From: Rhodothermales bacterium
GTDB lineage: Bacteria; Bacteroidota; Rhodothermia; Rhodothermales; UBA10348
NCBI GenBank assembly: GCA_024711125.1
Contig: JANJTM010000060.1
Location: 1 to 54,301, forward strand
Reading direction: 5' to 3'
Length of the DNA stretch: 54,301 nt
Shown here: positions 25,874 through 34,809 of the stretch, one piece after another
How the letters are laid out: the number at the start of each line of letters is the position of its first letter
Position numbering within the stretch: the first letter of the stretch is position 1
Position numbers and translations under genes: made by a program
The notes under the pieces: generated by a model
Seen by the model: only the letters and a program-made list of their open reading frames with translations
What the model was told of the DNA's origin: nothing
The model's database searches: none

Positions 25874-28207
25874 TCAGCGGAGGAAGGTGTAGGCGTACTT
25901 GAGCAGGACCGTGCGCGTCGACGAGACCGGGAGGGTCGGCACGCTGCCGTACCGGTCCGTGTGGAAGCCCTCGTTGTAGACGAGGTAGAAGTCGTTGCCT
26001 TCCCTCGGGTTGAAGCGGAAGCGCACGTTGGCCGAGAGGGCGTCGGCGGCCGAGTTGTACTGGACGAGCGCCGACAGCGTGATGCGGGTGCTGACGGTCA
26101 GTTCGGTCGTCGTGCGCAGCAGGATCGACTCGAAGGTCTGTCCCCGGTCGGGGAATTCGATGCGTTCCGCGCCCCATCCCCCCGTGATCCTGAGGTGGGG
26201 CGACGGGCTCCACCGCGGCGTCAACATCATGCCGACGCGCCGACCGTCGAAGAAGCTGCCGACGTTCACGGTCGCGGTCGTCGAGACCGGCCAGCTCGAC
26301 GGCAGGTTGATCTCGCCGCGGAGCGCCGCGTAGTCGTACCGTCCGGCCGGCACGCCGCTGTCGTCCGAGAGGTCGAAGCCCTCGAGCAGGTCCTCCCGGG
26401 TGAAGAGCCCGGTCGCGGTGAAGACCCAGTTCCGCCGGAGGCCGACCATGTACCCGGCCTCGATCCCGGCCGTCTCGAGCGACCGGTCGGCGTTGCGCCA
26501 GTACAGGTTCGATTCGATCGATCCGCCGTGGTTCGCGACCGGGGACGGTTCGCCCGGACGCGCGCTCCAGCCGAGCACGCCGCGGGCCTGCGTATAGTCC
26601 TCGCGCGACTGGAACCCGATGCCCGGCTCGTAATCGCGCCCCGCGCGGTTGAAGCCCGCCTCGTACCGGAACCCGATCTCGCGCGCCCGCACGAGCTGGA
26701 CCCTCAGGCGGTGGTTCGCGGCGCCGAGCGCGGCGTTCGCCAGGCCGTCGGCGTAGGTCTGGGCCCAGGCGAACTGCAGGTAGTCGTCCCCGGCCACGTT
26801 GACGAGCGCGTCGGCGCCGACGGCCGTGTTCCAGCCTGAGCCCAGGTTCTCCTCCCGGCGCGACGTGACGGCGGCACCCACGTACGAATTGGCGTTCCAG
26901 ACCTGCTTCTTGAGTCGCAGCACGCCGAAATGGGTGGACGGAATGCGGGGGTCGCACGCTGCGCCGTCCTCGCACGGCCGGTGCCGGTGCCGCGCCGACT
27001 GCATGGTGAGCAGGCCCACGTCGAGCCCGCCGATGCGCCCGACCAGGCGCGCCCCGCCGAGGATCGGCACCTCGCCTCCGCCCGAAATGCCGATGCGGCG
27101 GGAGTAGAAGAGGCCGTCGTTCTCGCCGAACGAGAACGTGAAGTTCGACGTGCGCTCGAGGAAGAACTGCCGCTTCTCCGGGAAGAAGAGCGAGAACCGC
27201 GTCAGGTTCACCTGCTGGTCGTCGGCCTCGACCTGCGCGAAGTCCGTGTTCACCGTGGCGTCGAACGTGAGGTTGGAGGTGAGGCCCACCTTGACGTCGA
27301 ATCCGAGGTCGCGCGTGATCTCGTCCTCGCGCTCGTACCCCGTCCCCGCGGCGTTCGCGTTCCACGCCTGGCCGAGACCGGCCGTGGCGTACGGCGTGAA
27401 ATAGATCGGACGCGAGGACCTGAGGCCCGAAAACGCGTGGCGTTCCCCCTTGGAAGGCTTCATGAAGCTCCAGAAGCCCCAGTCGGGCGGAACGTCCGGG
27501 TACACCATGAGGGATTGCGTACGCGCCAGGTACCGGTACGCGTTGACCCCCATCACGACCTCTCCGCCCGGACCGGGCTCGAAGCGCAGGCTGGATATCG
27601 GGATGCGGAGCTCGGCGCTCCACCCGTCCGCGTCGCGGTCGGTGCGCCCGTCCCAGAACGTGTTCCAGTCCACGTTGGCGTCCTCCATCTGGCGGGCGTC
27701 GTTCGCCATCATGGCATCGATGCGCGCACCCGTCGAATAGAGCACGAAGACGACCATGGTCTCCCGGTCGTTGAACGTGTCGAGGCCGAACGCGACCTGG
27801 TCGTCGTTGTCCGACCAGTTGTCCCGCCGGAAGGTCGTTTCGATCGGAGGCCGATCGTCGAGGCACCGCACGCCGACGTAGACGAACTCGTCGTCGTACA
27901 GGAAGCGGAAGTCGGTCTCGACCGGAAGGGCGCCGCCGTAGGTGGGGGTCTGCTGCACCAGCGGCAGCGGCCTCGCGGCCGCCCAGGCCGCTTCGTCCGG
28001 GCGACCGTCGAGCTCGATGGGACCGGACGCGCGCACGGCGACCGCGGGCGCCGACGGCCCCCCGGCGGTCGCGAGGCCCTGGGCGGCCGCGCCGCGGGCG
28101 GCGACGAGCAGCAGGAGAAACAGGGCGGCTCGGAGCACGGCGCGACGGGGACCGGCGGCCGGACGGGCAGCCTCGGCCGGCGGGATCGGGGAGCGGAGTC
28201 GGGCCAC
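25874..28207 (-). CDS. DUF5916 outer-membrane protein with N-terminal CBM9-like domain
   Basis: A 777-residue exported protein. The most likely start is the GTG at 28207, two bases after the M20 gene stop; a second GTG lies 27 codons further in. The hydrophobic VLRAALFLLLLVAARGAAAQ stretch is the signal. Next comes a carbohydrate-binding (CBM9-like) domain: IELDGRPDEAAWAAA, FRFLYDDEFVYVGVRC and WSAELRIPISSLRF. The long C-terminal part is the DUF5916 beta-barrel (FFPEKRQFFLERTSNF is the family signature), ending LLKYAYTFLR. It may be involved in uptake or processing at the outer membrane; the substrate is unknown. Confidence 0.87.
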   Translation of the reverse strand: MARLRSPIPPAEAARPAAGPRRAVLRAALFLLLLVAARGAAAQGLATAGGPSAPAVAVRASGPIELDGRPDEAAWAAARPLPLVQQTPTYGGALPVETDFRFLYDDEFVYVGVRCLDDRPPIETTFRRDNWSDNDDQVAFGLDTFNDRETMVVFVLYSTGARIDAMMANDARQMEDANVDWNTFWDGRTDRDADGWSAELRIPISSLRFEPGPGGEVVMGVNAYRYLARTQSLMVYPDVPPDWGFWSFMKPSKGERHAFSGLRSSRPIYFTPYATAGLGQAWNANAAGTGYEREDEITRDLGFDVKVGLTSNLTFDATVNTDFAQVEADDQQVNLTRFSLFFPEKRQFFLERTSNFTFSFGENDGLFYSRRIGISGGGEVPILGGARLVGRIGGLDVGLLTMQSARHRHRPCEDGAACDPRIPSTHFGVLRLKKQVWNANSYVGAAVTSRREENLGSGWNTAVGADALVNVAGDDYLQFAWAQTYADGLANAALGAANHRLRVQLVRAREIGFRYEAGFNRAGRDYEPGIGFQSREDYTQARGVLGWSARPGEPSPVANHGGSIESNLYWRNADRSLETAGIEAGYMVGLRRNWVFTATGLFTREDLLEGFDLSDDSGVPAGRYDYAALRGEINLPSSWPVSTTATVNVGSFFDGRRVGMMLTPRWSPSPHLRITGGWGAERIEFPDRGQTFESILLRTTTELTVSTRITLSALVQYNSAADALSANVRFRFNPREGNDFYLVYNEGFHTDRYGSVPTLPVSSTRTVLLKYAYTFLR

Positions 28208-28209
28208 GG

Positions 28210-29526
28210 TCAGCGCCGCGCCCCGCCGAGGTAGTCGAGCGCCACGTTCAGCAGGGACTGCATGCCGGTGCGCATACCGGCCTCGTCCACGACGAAATCC
28301 GGGGTGTGATGGGACGGCGCATCCTCGGTCCGCATGCCGCGGGGCATTCCGCCAACGAACCAGTAGAGGCCCGGGACCTCGTTGGCGAAGAACGAGAAGT
28401 CCTCGGCGCCGGTCTCGGCCTCGACGAGGCGCACGTTGTCCTCTCCCGCGGCCCGCTGCAGCGACGGCAGCATGCGGGCCGTCAGCGCGGGGTCGTTGTA
28501 CGTCACCGGGTAGCTCGCGCTCATCGGGATCTCGACCGTCACGCGCGCGCCGTTCGAGGCGGCCGTGTGCTCGGCGATCTCCCGGATGCGGCGGTGCACG
28601 ATCTCCCGCATGCCGTCGTCGAACGTGCGGATGGTTCCGACCATCTCCACCTGCTCGGGGATGATGTTCGAGCGCACGCCGCCCTCGATCTTGCCCACGG
28701 TGACGACTGCCGCGGCCCTGGTGAGGCGGCTCGACCGGGACACGACCGTCTGGAGGTTGTTGATGATCTGGGCCGCCGTCACGATCGGGTCGATGCCGTC
28801 CCAGGGCGTGGACCCGTGGGCCTGCCTTCCGTGCACGAGGATGCGGAAGTCCTGCACGCTCGCCATGATGCCCTCGGGGCGGTAGTTGATGCGCCCGACC
28901 TCGAGCTGCGCGTCGATGTGCAGCCCGAACACGGCCTCCACGTCGGGATCGCGCAGCACGCCCTCCTCGACCATGAGCTCGGCCCCGCCGCGTTCGCCCG
29001 GCGGCGCGCCCTCCTCGGCGGGCTGGAAGATGAACTTGATCGTACCCGCCAGGTCCTCCTTCCGCCCCGCGAGGATCTCGGCGACGCCCATGAGCATCGC
29101 GACGTGCGTGTCGTGCCCGCAGGCGTGCATCACATCGACCGTTTCCCCCCGGTATTCCCCCTTCGCGATCGAGCGGAAGGGCAGGTCGTTGCGCTCGGCG
29201 ACCGGGAGCGCGTCCATGTCGGCGCGCAGCGCGATGACGGGGCCTGGCCGGCCACCGCGCAGGATGCCGATCACGCCGGTGTGCGCGACGCCGGTCGTCA
29301 CCTCCATGCCGAGCGAGCGCAGGTGCTCGGCCACGATGCCGGCCGTGCGGAATTCCCGGTTCGAAAGCTCGGGATTCCGGTGGAAATCGCGCCTCCACTC
29401 GATGACGCGCGGTTCGACGGTGAGCACGTCCTGGGTGACGGTCGACGGCAGCGGGGACGCGTCCTGGGCCGCGGCGGGCAGGGCGCAGGCCGCCAGGACG
29501 GCCGCGCCGAACAGGCGATGGATCAT
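28210..29526 (-). CDS. Secreted M20-family amidohydrolase / peptidase
   Basis: A 438-residue enzyme with a signal peptide (MIHRLFGAAVLAACALPAAAQ). M20D features are the metal ligands in MHACGHDTHVAM (C136, H138, H141), QPAEEG (E171-E172), GLHID (H203) and a late histidine in PSHHTPDF. The dimerisation domain is present between them. Relatives include N-acyl amino acid and hippurate amidohydrolases, which release an amino acid from an acyl group. Export makes a peptide- or acyl-amino-acid-scavenging role likely. A TATCTTCG box lies 22 bases upstream of the start. Confidence 0.92.
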   Translation of the reverse strand: MIHRLFGAAVLAACALPAAAQDASPLPSTVTQDVLTVEPRVIEWRRDFHRNPELSNREFRTAGIVAEHLRSLGMEVTTGVAHTGVIGILRGGRPGPVIALRADMDALPVAERNDLPFRSIAKGEYRGETVDVMHACGHDTHVAMLMGVAEILAGRKEDLAGTIKFIFQPAEEGAPPGERGGAELMVEEGVLRDPDVEAVFGLHIDAQLEVGRINYRPEGIMASVQDFRILVHGRQAHGSTPWDGIDPIVTAAQIINNLQTVVSRSSRLTRAAAVVTVGKIEGGVRSNIIPEQVEMVGTIRTFDDGMREIVHRRIREIAEHTAASNGARVTVEIPMSASYPVTYNDPALTARMLPSLQRAAGEDNVRLVEAETGAEDFSFFANEVPGLYWFVGGMPRGMRTEDAPSHHTPDFVVDEAGMRTGMQSLLNVALDYLGGARR

Positions 29527-29548
29527 GGGGGTTGGGCAGTGGAGCGCG

Positions 29549-29556
29549 CGAAGATA
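29549..29556 (-). promoter_or_regulatory. Putative -7 box (TATCTTCG) of the M20 gene
   Basis: TATCTTCG on the minus strand, 22 bases upstream of the ATG at 29526, one base off the Bacteroidota TAnnTTTG consensus. No clear -33 TTG was seen. Confidence 0.4.
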
Positions 29557-29587
29557 ACGGAATCCGGGAAAACCGGACGCTCCGCGC

Positions 29588-30451
29588 TCAGCCCCGGAAG
29601 GTGTCGCAAGTCTCGACGGTCCCGCTCTCCAGACCCCGTCGGAACCACGCCGCGCGGTCGGCCGCCGATCCGTGCGTGAACGATTCCGGCTGCACCCTTC
29701 GCCCCGCGGCCCGCTGCAGGCGGTCGTCGCCCACCGCGGCCGCCGCCGCGAGGCCCTCCTCCAGGTCTCCGCTCTCGAGGAATCCCGCGTCCTGCCGCGC
29801 CGAGTGCGCCCAGATGCCCGCGAAACAGTCGGCCTGGAGCTCGAGGCGCACCGAGACGGCGTTGGCTTCGGTCGCCGAGGCCCCGCTCATGGCGCGGCGG
29901 GCCTCCTGCTCGATGCCGAGCAGATTCTGGATGTGGTGTCCGACCTCGTGGGCGATGACGTAGGCGAACGCGAAGTCGCCCGGGGCACCCAACCGTTCGA
30001 GTTCCGACAGGAAGCCCAGGTCGATGTAGATGCGGTCGTCGCCCGGGCAGTAGAAGGGCCCGGTGGCCGCGGTCGAGTAGCCGCAGGCCGATTCGACCTC
30101 GTCGGTGTACAGCACGAGGCGCGGCGGGCGGTACTCGGCGCCCGCCTCCTCGAATAGCGGGATCCACGCGTCCTCGGTGGATCCGAGCACGACGGCCACG
30201 AACTGGGCGTCCTCGTCCGAAGGATCGATGTCGCCGGAACCCGCCGTTCCCGGATCGAGGCCGGCCGAAGGATCCAGGCCACCGCCGCCCGCGAGCAGGC
30301 CGAGCAGGTTCGTCGGGTCCACCCCCAGCAGGAGGGCGACCAGCAACGCCACGATCGCCATGCCGCCCCCGATCCGAACCCCGGGTCGTCGGCCCGGCGC
30401 GCCGCGCTGATCGTCCACGTTCTCGGACGCCCGACGTCCTTTCCATTTCAT
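29588..30451 (-). CDS. Neutral zinc metallopeptidase (YpfJ family)
   Basis: A 287-residue protein. One N-terminal membrane segment (about 31-50, MAIVALLVALLLGV) is followed by the peptidase domain. It contains SACGYSTAATGPFYCPGDDRIYID and the zinc motif AHEVGHHIQ (H168, E169, H172), then LELQADCFAG, which is the third ligand region, and a C-terminal FTHGSAADRAAWF. This matches PF04228 throughout. The natural substrate is not known. The start overlaps the end of the DoxX gene by 4 bases (30448-30451). Confidence 0.93.
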   Translation of the reverse strand: MKWKGRRASENVDDQRGAPGRRPGVRIGGGMAIVALLVALLLGVDPTNLLGLLAGGGGLDPSAGLDPGTAGSGDIDPSDEDAQFVAVVLGSTEDAWIPLFEEAGAEYRPPRLVLYTDEVESACGYSTAATGPFYCPGDDRIYIDLGFLSELERLGAPGDFAFAYVIAHEVGHHIQNLLGIEQEARRAMSGASATEANAVSVRLELQADCFAGIWAHSARQDAGFLESGDLEEGLAAAAAVGDDRLQRAAGRRVQPESFTHGSAADRAAWFRRGLESGTVETCDTFRG

Positions 30452-30888
30452 GACGGATTCCCTCCGGCCCCGACGCGCCGGGAGGCGAGCCACGCGTCGA
30501 CCGAGTAGCGGCCAGGGTGGATCAGCACGAGTCCGGCCGCGACGGCGAGATTCTTGAACGCGTGGGCCGGGCTGCCCTGTCCCGAGAAAACGTGTCCGAG
30601 CCACGCGACGAGCATCGTGATGGCGAGGAGTGAAGACGCCCACCGGGTATAGAGCCCGGCGGCGATCAGCAGGCCGCATACCGATTCGGCGAAGGCCGCG
30701 GCGAATCCCCAGGCGACCGGAAGGAACGTGATTCCGTACCGCTCCAGCGCGCCGCCGAGCCCGGCCCACTGCTCCGGGCCTCCCATGAGCTTGGCCCAAC
30801 CGTGGTACCAGAGGAAACCGAGTCCGAAGCCGAGCCGCAGCACGAGCAGGCCGAGGTCGGTTAGCCGGGAGCGCGACGCATCGTTCAT
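30448..30888 (-). CDS. DoxX-family membrane protein
   Basis: A 146-residue protein with four membrane helices. The DoxX pattern is visible: LGLLVLRLGFGLGFLWYHGWAKL at the start, then AESVCGLLIAAGLYTRWASSLLA and VAAGLVLIHPGRYSVD. DoxX proteins sit in the inner membrane and have been linked to redox stress. The preferred start is the ATG at 30888 (MNDASRSRLTDLGLLVLR). It heads a two-gene operon with the zinc peptidase. TATCTTCA at 30914-30921 may be the promoter -7 box. Confidence 0.9.
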   Translation of the reverse strand: MNDASRSRLTDLGLLVLRLGFGLGFLWYHGWAKLMGGPEQWAGLGGALERYGITFLPVAWGFAAAFAESVCGLLIAAGLYTRWASSLLAITMLVAWLGHVFSGQGSPAHAFKNLAVAAGLVLIHPGRYSVDAWLASRRVGAGGNPS

Positions 30889-30913
30889 GGGAGGGCGGTA
30901 TCCGGTGGGATCT

Positions 30914-30921
30914 TGAAGATA
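30914..30921 (-). promoter_or_regulatory. Putative -7 box (TATCTTCA) of the DoxX operon
   Basis: TATCTTCA on the minus strand, 25 bases upstream of the DoxX ATG, in the same position and form as the boxes before the M20 and tryptophanase genes. Confidence 0.35.
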
Positions 30922-30960
30922 GCGCGGAGCCCACCCGTCGCCCACACGGATCGGAGCGAC

Positions 30961-31518
30961 CTATTTCTCCCAGCTCTTCGGCGACCACGGCAACCGGGTG
31001 AACACCGACGGATCTTCGGCTTCGAAGCCGCGGGCCAGCGCCCGTCCGAAGGCGAGCCGCGCTTCTTCGGCCGTCCGGACGTCCTTGAGGTCCGAATACA
31101 CCTCGTCGGCGACGGGCGTCAGCGCGAGACGGTCCCCTTCGCGGTCCACGAAGAGGAAAAGCCAGCCCTCGGGATCGGCCGTGCATTCCATGCACCGGAT
31201 ATTGGCGATCGAGCGACGCTCGACTTCGGTCAGGAACACCCGGTACCGGGACGTGTCGGCAGGGATGCGGATCTCGCCCTGCGATTCGGTCCCGTAGTAC
31301 TCGACGTAGTACTGGAATCCGTCGAAGGGCAGCACGAGCATCCGATCGTACGGAGGGGAGGCCTCCGGGTCCCGCGCTTCCCACAGGCCGAAGAGCGTCG
31401 TGTCGACCGGGACCGACGGAGGGTCGGACAGCGGTACGGGCGAGGTGGAGCACGCCGAGCCGGCGATCACGGCGAGGACCGGAAGGACGACGGAGAGGAT
31501 CCCGGGACGTTTCGACAT
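30961..31518 (-). CDS. Hypothetical lipoprotein
   Basis: A 185-residue protein that I do not recognise. The N terminus MSKRPGILSVVLPVLAVIAGSACS looks like a lipoprotein signal with an imperfect lipobox (GSAC). The mature part has LWEARDPEASPPYDRMLVLPFDGFQYYVEYYG, a cysteine pair in IRCMECTAD, and a charged helical C terminus. It lies between DoxX and tryptophanase on the same strand, 87 bases after the latter. A role cannot be inferred. Confidence 0.7.
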   Translation of the reverse strand: MSKRPGILSVVLPVLAVIAGSACSTSPVPLSDPPSVPVDTTLFGLWEARDPEASPPYDRMLVLPFDGFQYYVEYYGTESQGEIRIPADTSRYRVFLTEVERRSIANIRCMECTADPEGWLFLFVDREGDRLALTPVADEVYSDLKDVRTAEEARLAFGRALARGFEAEDPSVFTRLPWSPKSWEK

Positions 31519-31605
31519 GGAGCAGGCGGCAGGCTTGTTGGTGGGAAAGCCGCACGTCCGGCCCGGCAGGTAACCGGAGACCGCCGGGCGATCGTTTCCG
31601 CGCCT

Positions 31606-32976
31606 TCAGACCGGCTCGAACCGCGCGCTGAAGTGGCGCAGCCGCTGCGGCTGTTCGACGATGCGCACGCCCCGGATCCCGTCCCGGCGCGCCGACAGGT
31701 CCCGGAAAACGTCCACCACGTAGTCGATCTGGCTCTTCGTGTAGACGCGGCGTGGAATCGCGAGGCGCACGAGTTCGAACCGGGCCGGCAATTCCGCGCC
31801 GGTCTCGGTATCCCGCTTTCCGAACATGACCGAGCCGATCTCGACGGTGCGGATACCGCCCTCCCGGTACAATTCGATCACGAGCGCCTGGCCGGGGTAC
31901 AGCGAGGCGGGAATGTGCGGAAGCATGGAACCCGCGTCCACGTAGATCGCGTGGCCCCCGGGTGGCTGCACCACGGGAATGCCGGCGGCGACGATGTTTT
32001 CGCCGAGGTAGGATGTCGACGAGGCCCGGTATTCCTGGTAGGGCAGGTCCAGCGCTTCGTACAGCCCGATCGCGATAGCCTCGAGGTCGCGCCCGGCAAG
32101 GCCCCCGTACGTAGGGAAGCCCTCGGTCAGGATGAGCAGTTCCTCTTCCTGCCGGGTCAGCGCGTCGTCGTTCGAGCAGAGGAATCCGCCGATGTTGACC
32201 AATCCGTCCTTCTTGGCGCTCATGGTGCACCCGTCGGCGTAGGAAAACATCTCGCGGGCGATCTCGAGCAGCGGCGTTTCCCGGTATCCCGGCTCACGCG
32301 TGCGTATGAAGAAGGCGTTCTCGGCGAAGCGGCAGGCATCGAGGTAGAACGGGACGCCGTGCCGGCGACAGATCGCCGACGCTTCGCGAATGTTCGCCAT
32401 GGACACCGGTTGGCCACCCCCACCGTTGTTGGTCACGGTAATCATCGCAAAGGGCACGTGCCCCTGGAACTTGTGCAGCGTGCGGTCGAGGGCCTCCAGG
32501 TGGATGTTGCCCTTGAAGTCGCCCGGGGCGAAGAGGTCGCGGGATTCGTCACACGGCAGGTCGAGCGCCGTGGCGCCGACGGCCTCGATGTTGGCACGCG
32601 TGGTGTCGAAGTGGGTGTTGTTCGGCACCACGTCGCCGGCCTTGACGAGCGTGGAGGCCAGGATGCGCTCGGCGGCGCGCCCCTGGTGGGTCGGAATCAC
32701 GTGGCGGAAGCCCGTGATATCCTTGACGGCGGCCTCGAACCGCTCGAAGGACGGGCTGCCCGCGTAGGATTCGTCGCCGCGCATCACGCCCGCCCACTGC
32801 TGCGCGCTCATCGCGCCGGTCCCGGAATCGGTCAGGAGGTCGATGATGACCGATTCCGACGGGACCTTGAACAGGTTGAAACCCGCGGCTCGCAGCACGG
32901 CCTCACGCTCTTCCGGCTCGGTGAACCGGATCGGTTCGACGACCTTGATGCGGAACGGCTCGATGATGCGGCGCAT
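31606..32976 (-). CDS. tnaA: Tryptophanase (tryptophan indole-lyase)
   Basis: A 456-residue PLP enzyme of the beta-eliminating lyase family, breaking tryptophan into indole, pyruvate and ammonia. The PLP lysine lies in MSAKKDG (K256). Tryptophanase and tyrosine phenol-lyase differ at three substrate-pocket positions. Here they are Asp (D124, HFDTT), Ile (in RTVEIGS) and His (in LRHFSAR), all of the tryptophanase type; a phenol-lyase would have Thr, Arg and Phe. The start MRRIIEPFRIKVVEP is preferred over an upstream in-frame ATG. No TnaC-like leader peptide or tnaB permease was seen. Confidence 0.93.
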   Translation of the reverse strand: MRRIIEPFRIKVVEPIRFTEPEEREAVLRAAGFNLFKVPSESVIIDLLTDSGTGAMSAQQWAGVMRGDESYAGSPSFERFEAAVKDITGFRHVIPTHQGRAAERILASTLVKAGDVVPNNTHFDTTRANIEAVGATALDLPCDESRDLFAPGDFKGNIHLEALDRTLHKFQGHVPFAMITVTNNGGGGQPVSMANIREASAICRRHGVPFYLDACRFAENAFFIRTREPGYRETPLLEIAREMFSYADGCTMSAKKDGLVNIGGFLCSNDDALTRQEEELLILTEGFPTYGGLAGRDLEAIAIGLYEALDLPYQEYRASSTSYLGENIVAAGIPVVQPPGGHAIYVDAGSMLPHIPASLYPGQALVIELYREGGIRTVEIGSVMFGKRDTETGAELPARFELVRLAIPRRVYTKSQIDYVVDVFRDLSARRDGIRGVRIVEQPQRLRHFSARFEPV

Positions 32977-33029
32977 GACGGCGAAAGGACTCGTGGCGGT
33001 TCGATCGGCAGGGCGCACGACCGTGGCGG

Positions 33030-33037
33030 CGAATATA
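33030..33037 (-). promoter_or_regulatory. Putative -7 box (TATATTCG) of tnaA
   Basis: TATATTCG on the minus strand, 53 bases upstream of the tnaA start, similar to the boxes before the M20 and DoxX genes. Confidence 0.35.
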
Positions 33038-33087
33038 GCCGGGCCGCCGGGGCGCGGAAGTAGGGCGAACGCCGCGTCGCAGCCGGG

Positions 33088-33126
33088 AAAAATGGAAAGG
33101 GCGCGGACCCCGGGATCCGCGCCCTT
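33088..33126 (-). terminator. Intrinsic terminator after the HEAT-like secreted protein gene
   Basis: On the minus strand an 11-bp perfect stem (33116-33126 with 33097-33107, AAGGGCGCGGA on the plus strand) closes an 8-base GC-rich loop. T-rich sequence follows a few bases later (complement of AAAAAT at 33088-33093). It lies 22 bases after the gene's stop. Confidence 0.85.
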
Positions 33127-33148
33127 CCGGGATGCGATGCTTGTCGGC

Positions 33149-33631
33149 TCAGTTGACCGGCCAGACCACGGTCGGATGACCGACCTCGACCGTGCCGATA
33201 TGGCGGAGCCTGTGGTCGAGCAGGACGGCGCCGATCGTCTGTTTCACCGCCGGGCAGTCCTCGAACCGGTAGCTGCGGGCCAGGAAGTCGATGCCCCAGT
33301 GGTCATCGACGGCGTTCAAGGCAACGACGGCGAGGCGGCGCATATTGTCGTTCCTGTCCTCCCGGTAGATGCGCGCCATCTCGATCACGTCCCCGCGGTC
33401 AAGGCCGAGGTTGGGCGCGTACTGGATGGTCATGCGCAGCGCGGTAACGCGCACGCCGAGGTTGTCAGAAACGAGGGCGTCCGAAATCCGGTCGCCGTAC
33501 GCCTGCCATTCGACGGCAGTCATCAGGGCGGCGCGATCGGGCGTCAGTTCGAGGCCCGGCGGATCGGCGACGACGGTCGACGCGGACCCGGCGAGCAGGA
33601 GAGCGACGAACAGGGCGAGGGTTCTACACAT
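33149..33631 (-). CDS. Small secreted HEAT-repeat-like protein
   Basis: A 160-residue protein with a signal peptide (MCRTLALFVALLLAGSASTVVA). The mature part is helical with HEAT-like pairs: ALVSDNLGVRVTALRMTIQYA, DNMRRLAVVALNAVDDHWGIDFL and CPAVKQTIGAVLLDH. No catalytic motif is visible, so a scaffolding or binding role in the periplasm is most likely. The start at 33631 is chosen because the signal peptide begins there. The gene stands alone with a strong terminator behind it. Confidence 0.78.
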   Translation of the reverse strand: MCRTLALFVALLLAGSASTVVADPPGLELTPDRAALMTAVEWQAYGDRISDALVSDNLGVRVTALRMTIQYAPNLGLDRGDVIEMARIYREDRNDNMRRLAVVALNAVDDHWGIDFLARSYRFEDCPAVKQTIGAVLLDHRLRHIGTVEVGHPTVVWPVN

Positions 33632-33986
33632 GGCGGTACCTCCGTGGGTCACGCGTTGGGGGCTGTTGCGGAGGTCCGGACACACCTCTTCCACGGTTCC
33701 TCTCGGCGTTCTTCGACCGGCGGAGCGCGCGGGGGGATGCGACCTGTCTCCGGGTCTCGACCTTCGGGGGCTCGAGGCCTTTGTGGAGGGTTACGGAGAG
33801 GATGATGCGAAGTTGAGCCCCTGACCCCGATATTCGGGTAGGGGATCGTAGCAATTCCTGCGCGGACCGGTGCCTACCCCCGTGAGCGTATCGCGCCGGT
33901 CTGCCCGGGGTCCCGCCGAATGCGGGGCGGTCCTGCGTGCCCCAGGTCCCGTATCCCGTCGGTGCTGCCCACGGAGCCTGCGTCCA
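33632..33986. other. 355-base divergent intergenic region
   Basis: It separates the small secreted protein gene (minus) from the YwaF-type gene (plus) and should hold both promoters. No credible coding frame is seen. There is a short inverted repeat CCCGATATTCGGG at 33827-33839. No RNA gene was recognised. Confidence 0.5.
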
Positions 33987-34748
33987 ATGGAAACCTACTT
34001 CACATGGGATTATGCCGGCACTCCGTTCGAACTGTTCGGACCGGCCCACATCGCCTCTCTCGTCGTATTCGCGGTACTGGGGTGGCTCGTCCTTCGCGCC
34101 GGGGACGCCGCCGACGACACGAGACGCCAAGCGCTTCGCCGGGGCATGGTGGCGGTGCTCGTCGGTAACGAGGCAGCCTGGCATACCTGGAACCTCTGGC
34201 ACGGGCACTGGGATCTCGAAACCATGCTGCCTCTCCACGCCTGCAGCTTCATGGTATGGTGGTCGGCGTGGTCGCTCTGGTTCGATCGTCGCTGGATGCA
34301 CGCGCCGATCTACTTCATGGGTATCGCCGGAGCGATGCAGGCGCTGATCACGCCCGACGCGGGGGTATACGGGTTTCCGCATTTCCGATTCTTCCAGACC
34401 ATGATCGCGCACGCGGTGCTGGTGCTGGGCGGGATCTGGGTGGCGCGCGTGGACGGGTTCCGACCGACGCTCCGGAACGGGGCGGTGGTGCTCGCCGCGC
34501 TGAACGGGTACGCTCTGCTGGTCTACTTCGTGAACCTGGCGGTGGGGTCGAACTACCTCTACGTGAACGGAAAACCCGAGGTCCCCTCGCTCATCGACGC
34601 GATGCCGGCCTGGCCGTGGTACATACCGATCCTGGAGTTGCTCGCGGTGTTCTTCTTCGTCCTGCTCTGGCTTCCCTACCGGCGTACCCCGCCGCCCGCC
34701 CCCGCGGGGGCACCGCTCGCCCCCGAAATCGTACGGATCGATTCCTAG
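33987..34748 (+). CDS. TIGR02206/YwaF-family integral membrane protein
   Basis: A 253-residue protein with about seven membrane segments. Family motifs are FELFGPAHIASL near the start, then LPLHACSFMVWW, the GVYGFPHFRFFQTMIAHAVL stretch, and GSNYLYVNGKPEVPSLID before PWPWYIPILELLA. The function of the family is not established. The start at 33987 gives METYFTWDYAGTPFELFGP, the normal N terminus. It is followed after 61 bases by the haem-type lipoprotein gene, but a promoter-like box lies between them. Confidence 0.9.
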   Translation: METYFTWDYAGTPFELFGPAHIASLVVFAVLGWLVLRAGDAADDTRRQALRRGMVAVLVGNEAAWHTWNLWHGHWDLETMLPLHACSFMVWWSAWSLWFDRRWMHAPIYFMGIAGAMQALITPDAGVYGFPHFRFFQTMIAHAVLVLGGIWVARVDGFRPTLRNGAVVLAALNGYALLVYFVNLAVGSNYLYVNGKPEVPSLIDAMPAWPWYIPILELLAVFFFVLLWLPYRRTPPPAPAGAPLAPEIVRIDS

Positions 34749-34809
34749 TTGCAACGAGCATTCGACGGCGTCGCCTACGTTGCGAACGCCCCCAAAGCCG
34801 TGCTTCCCC

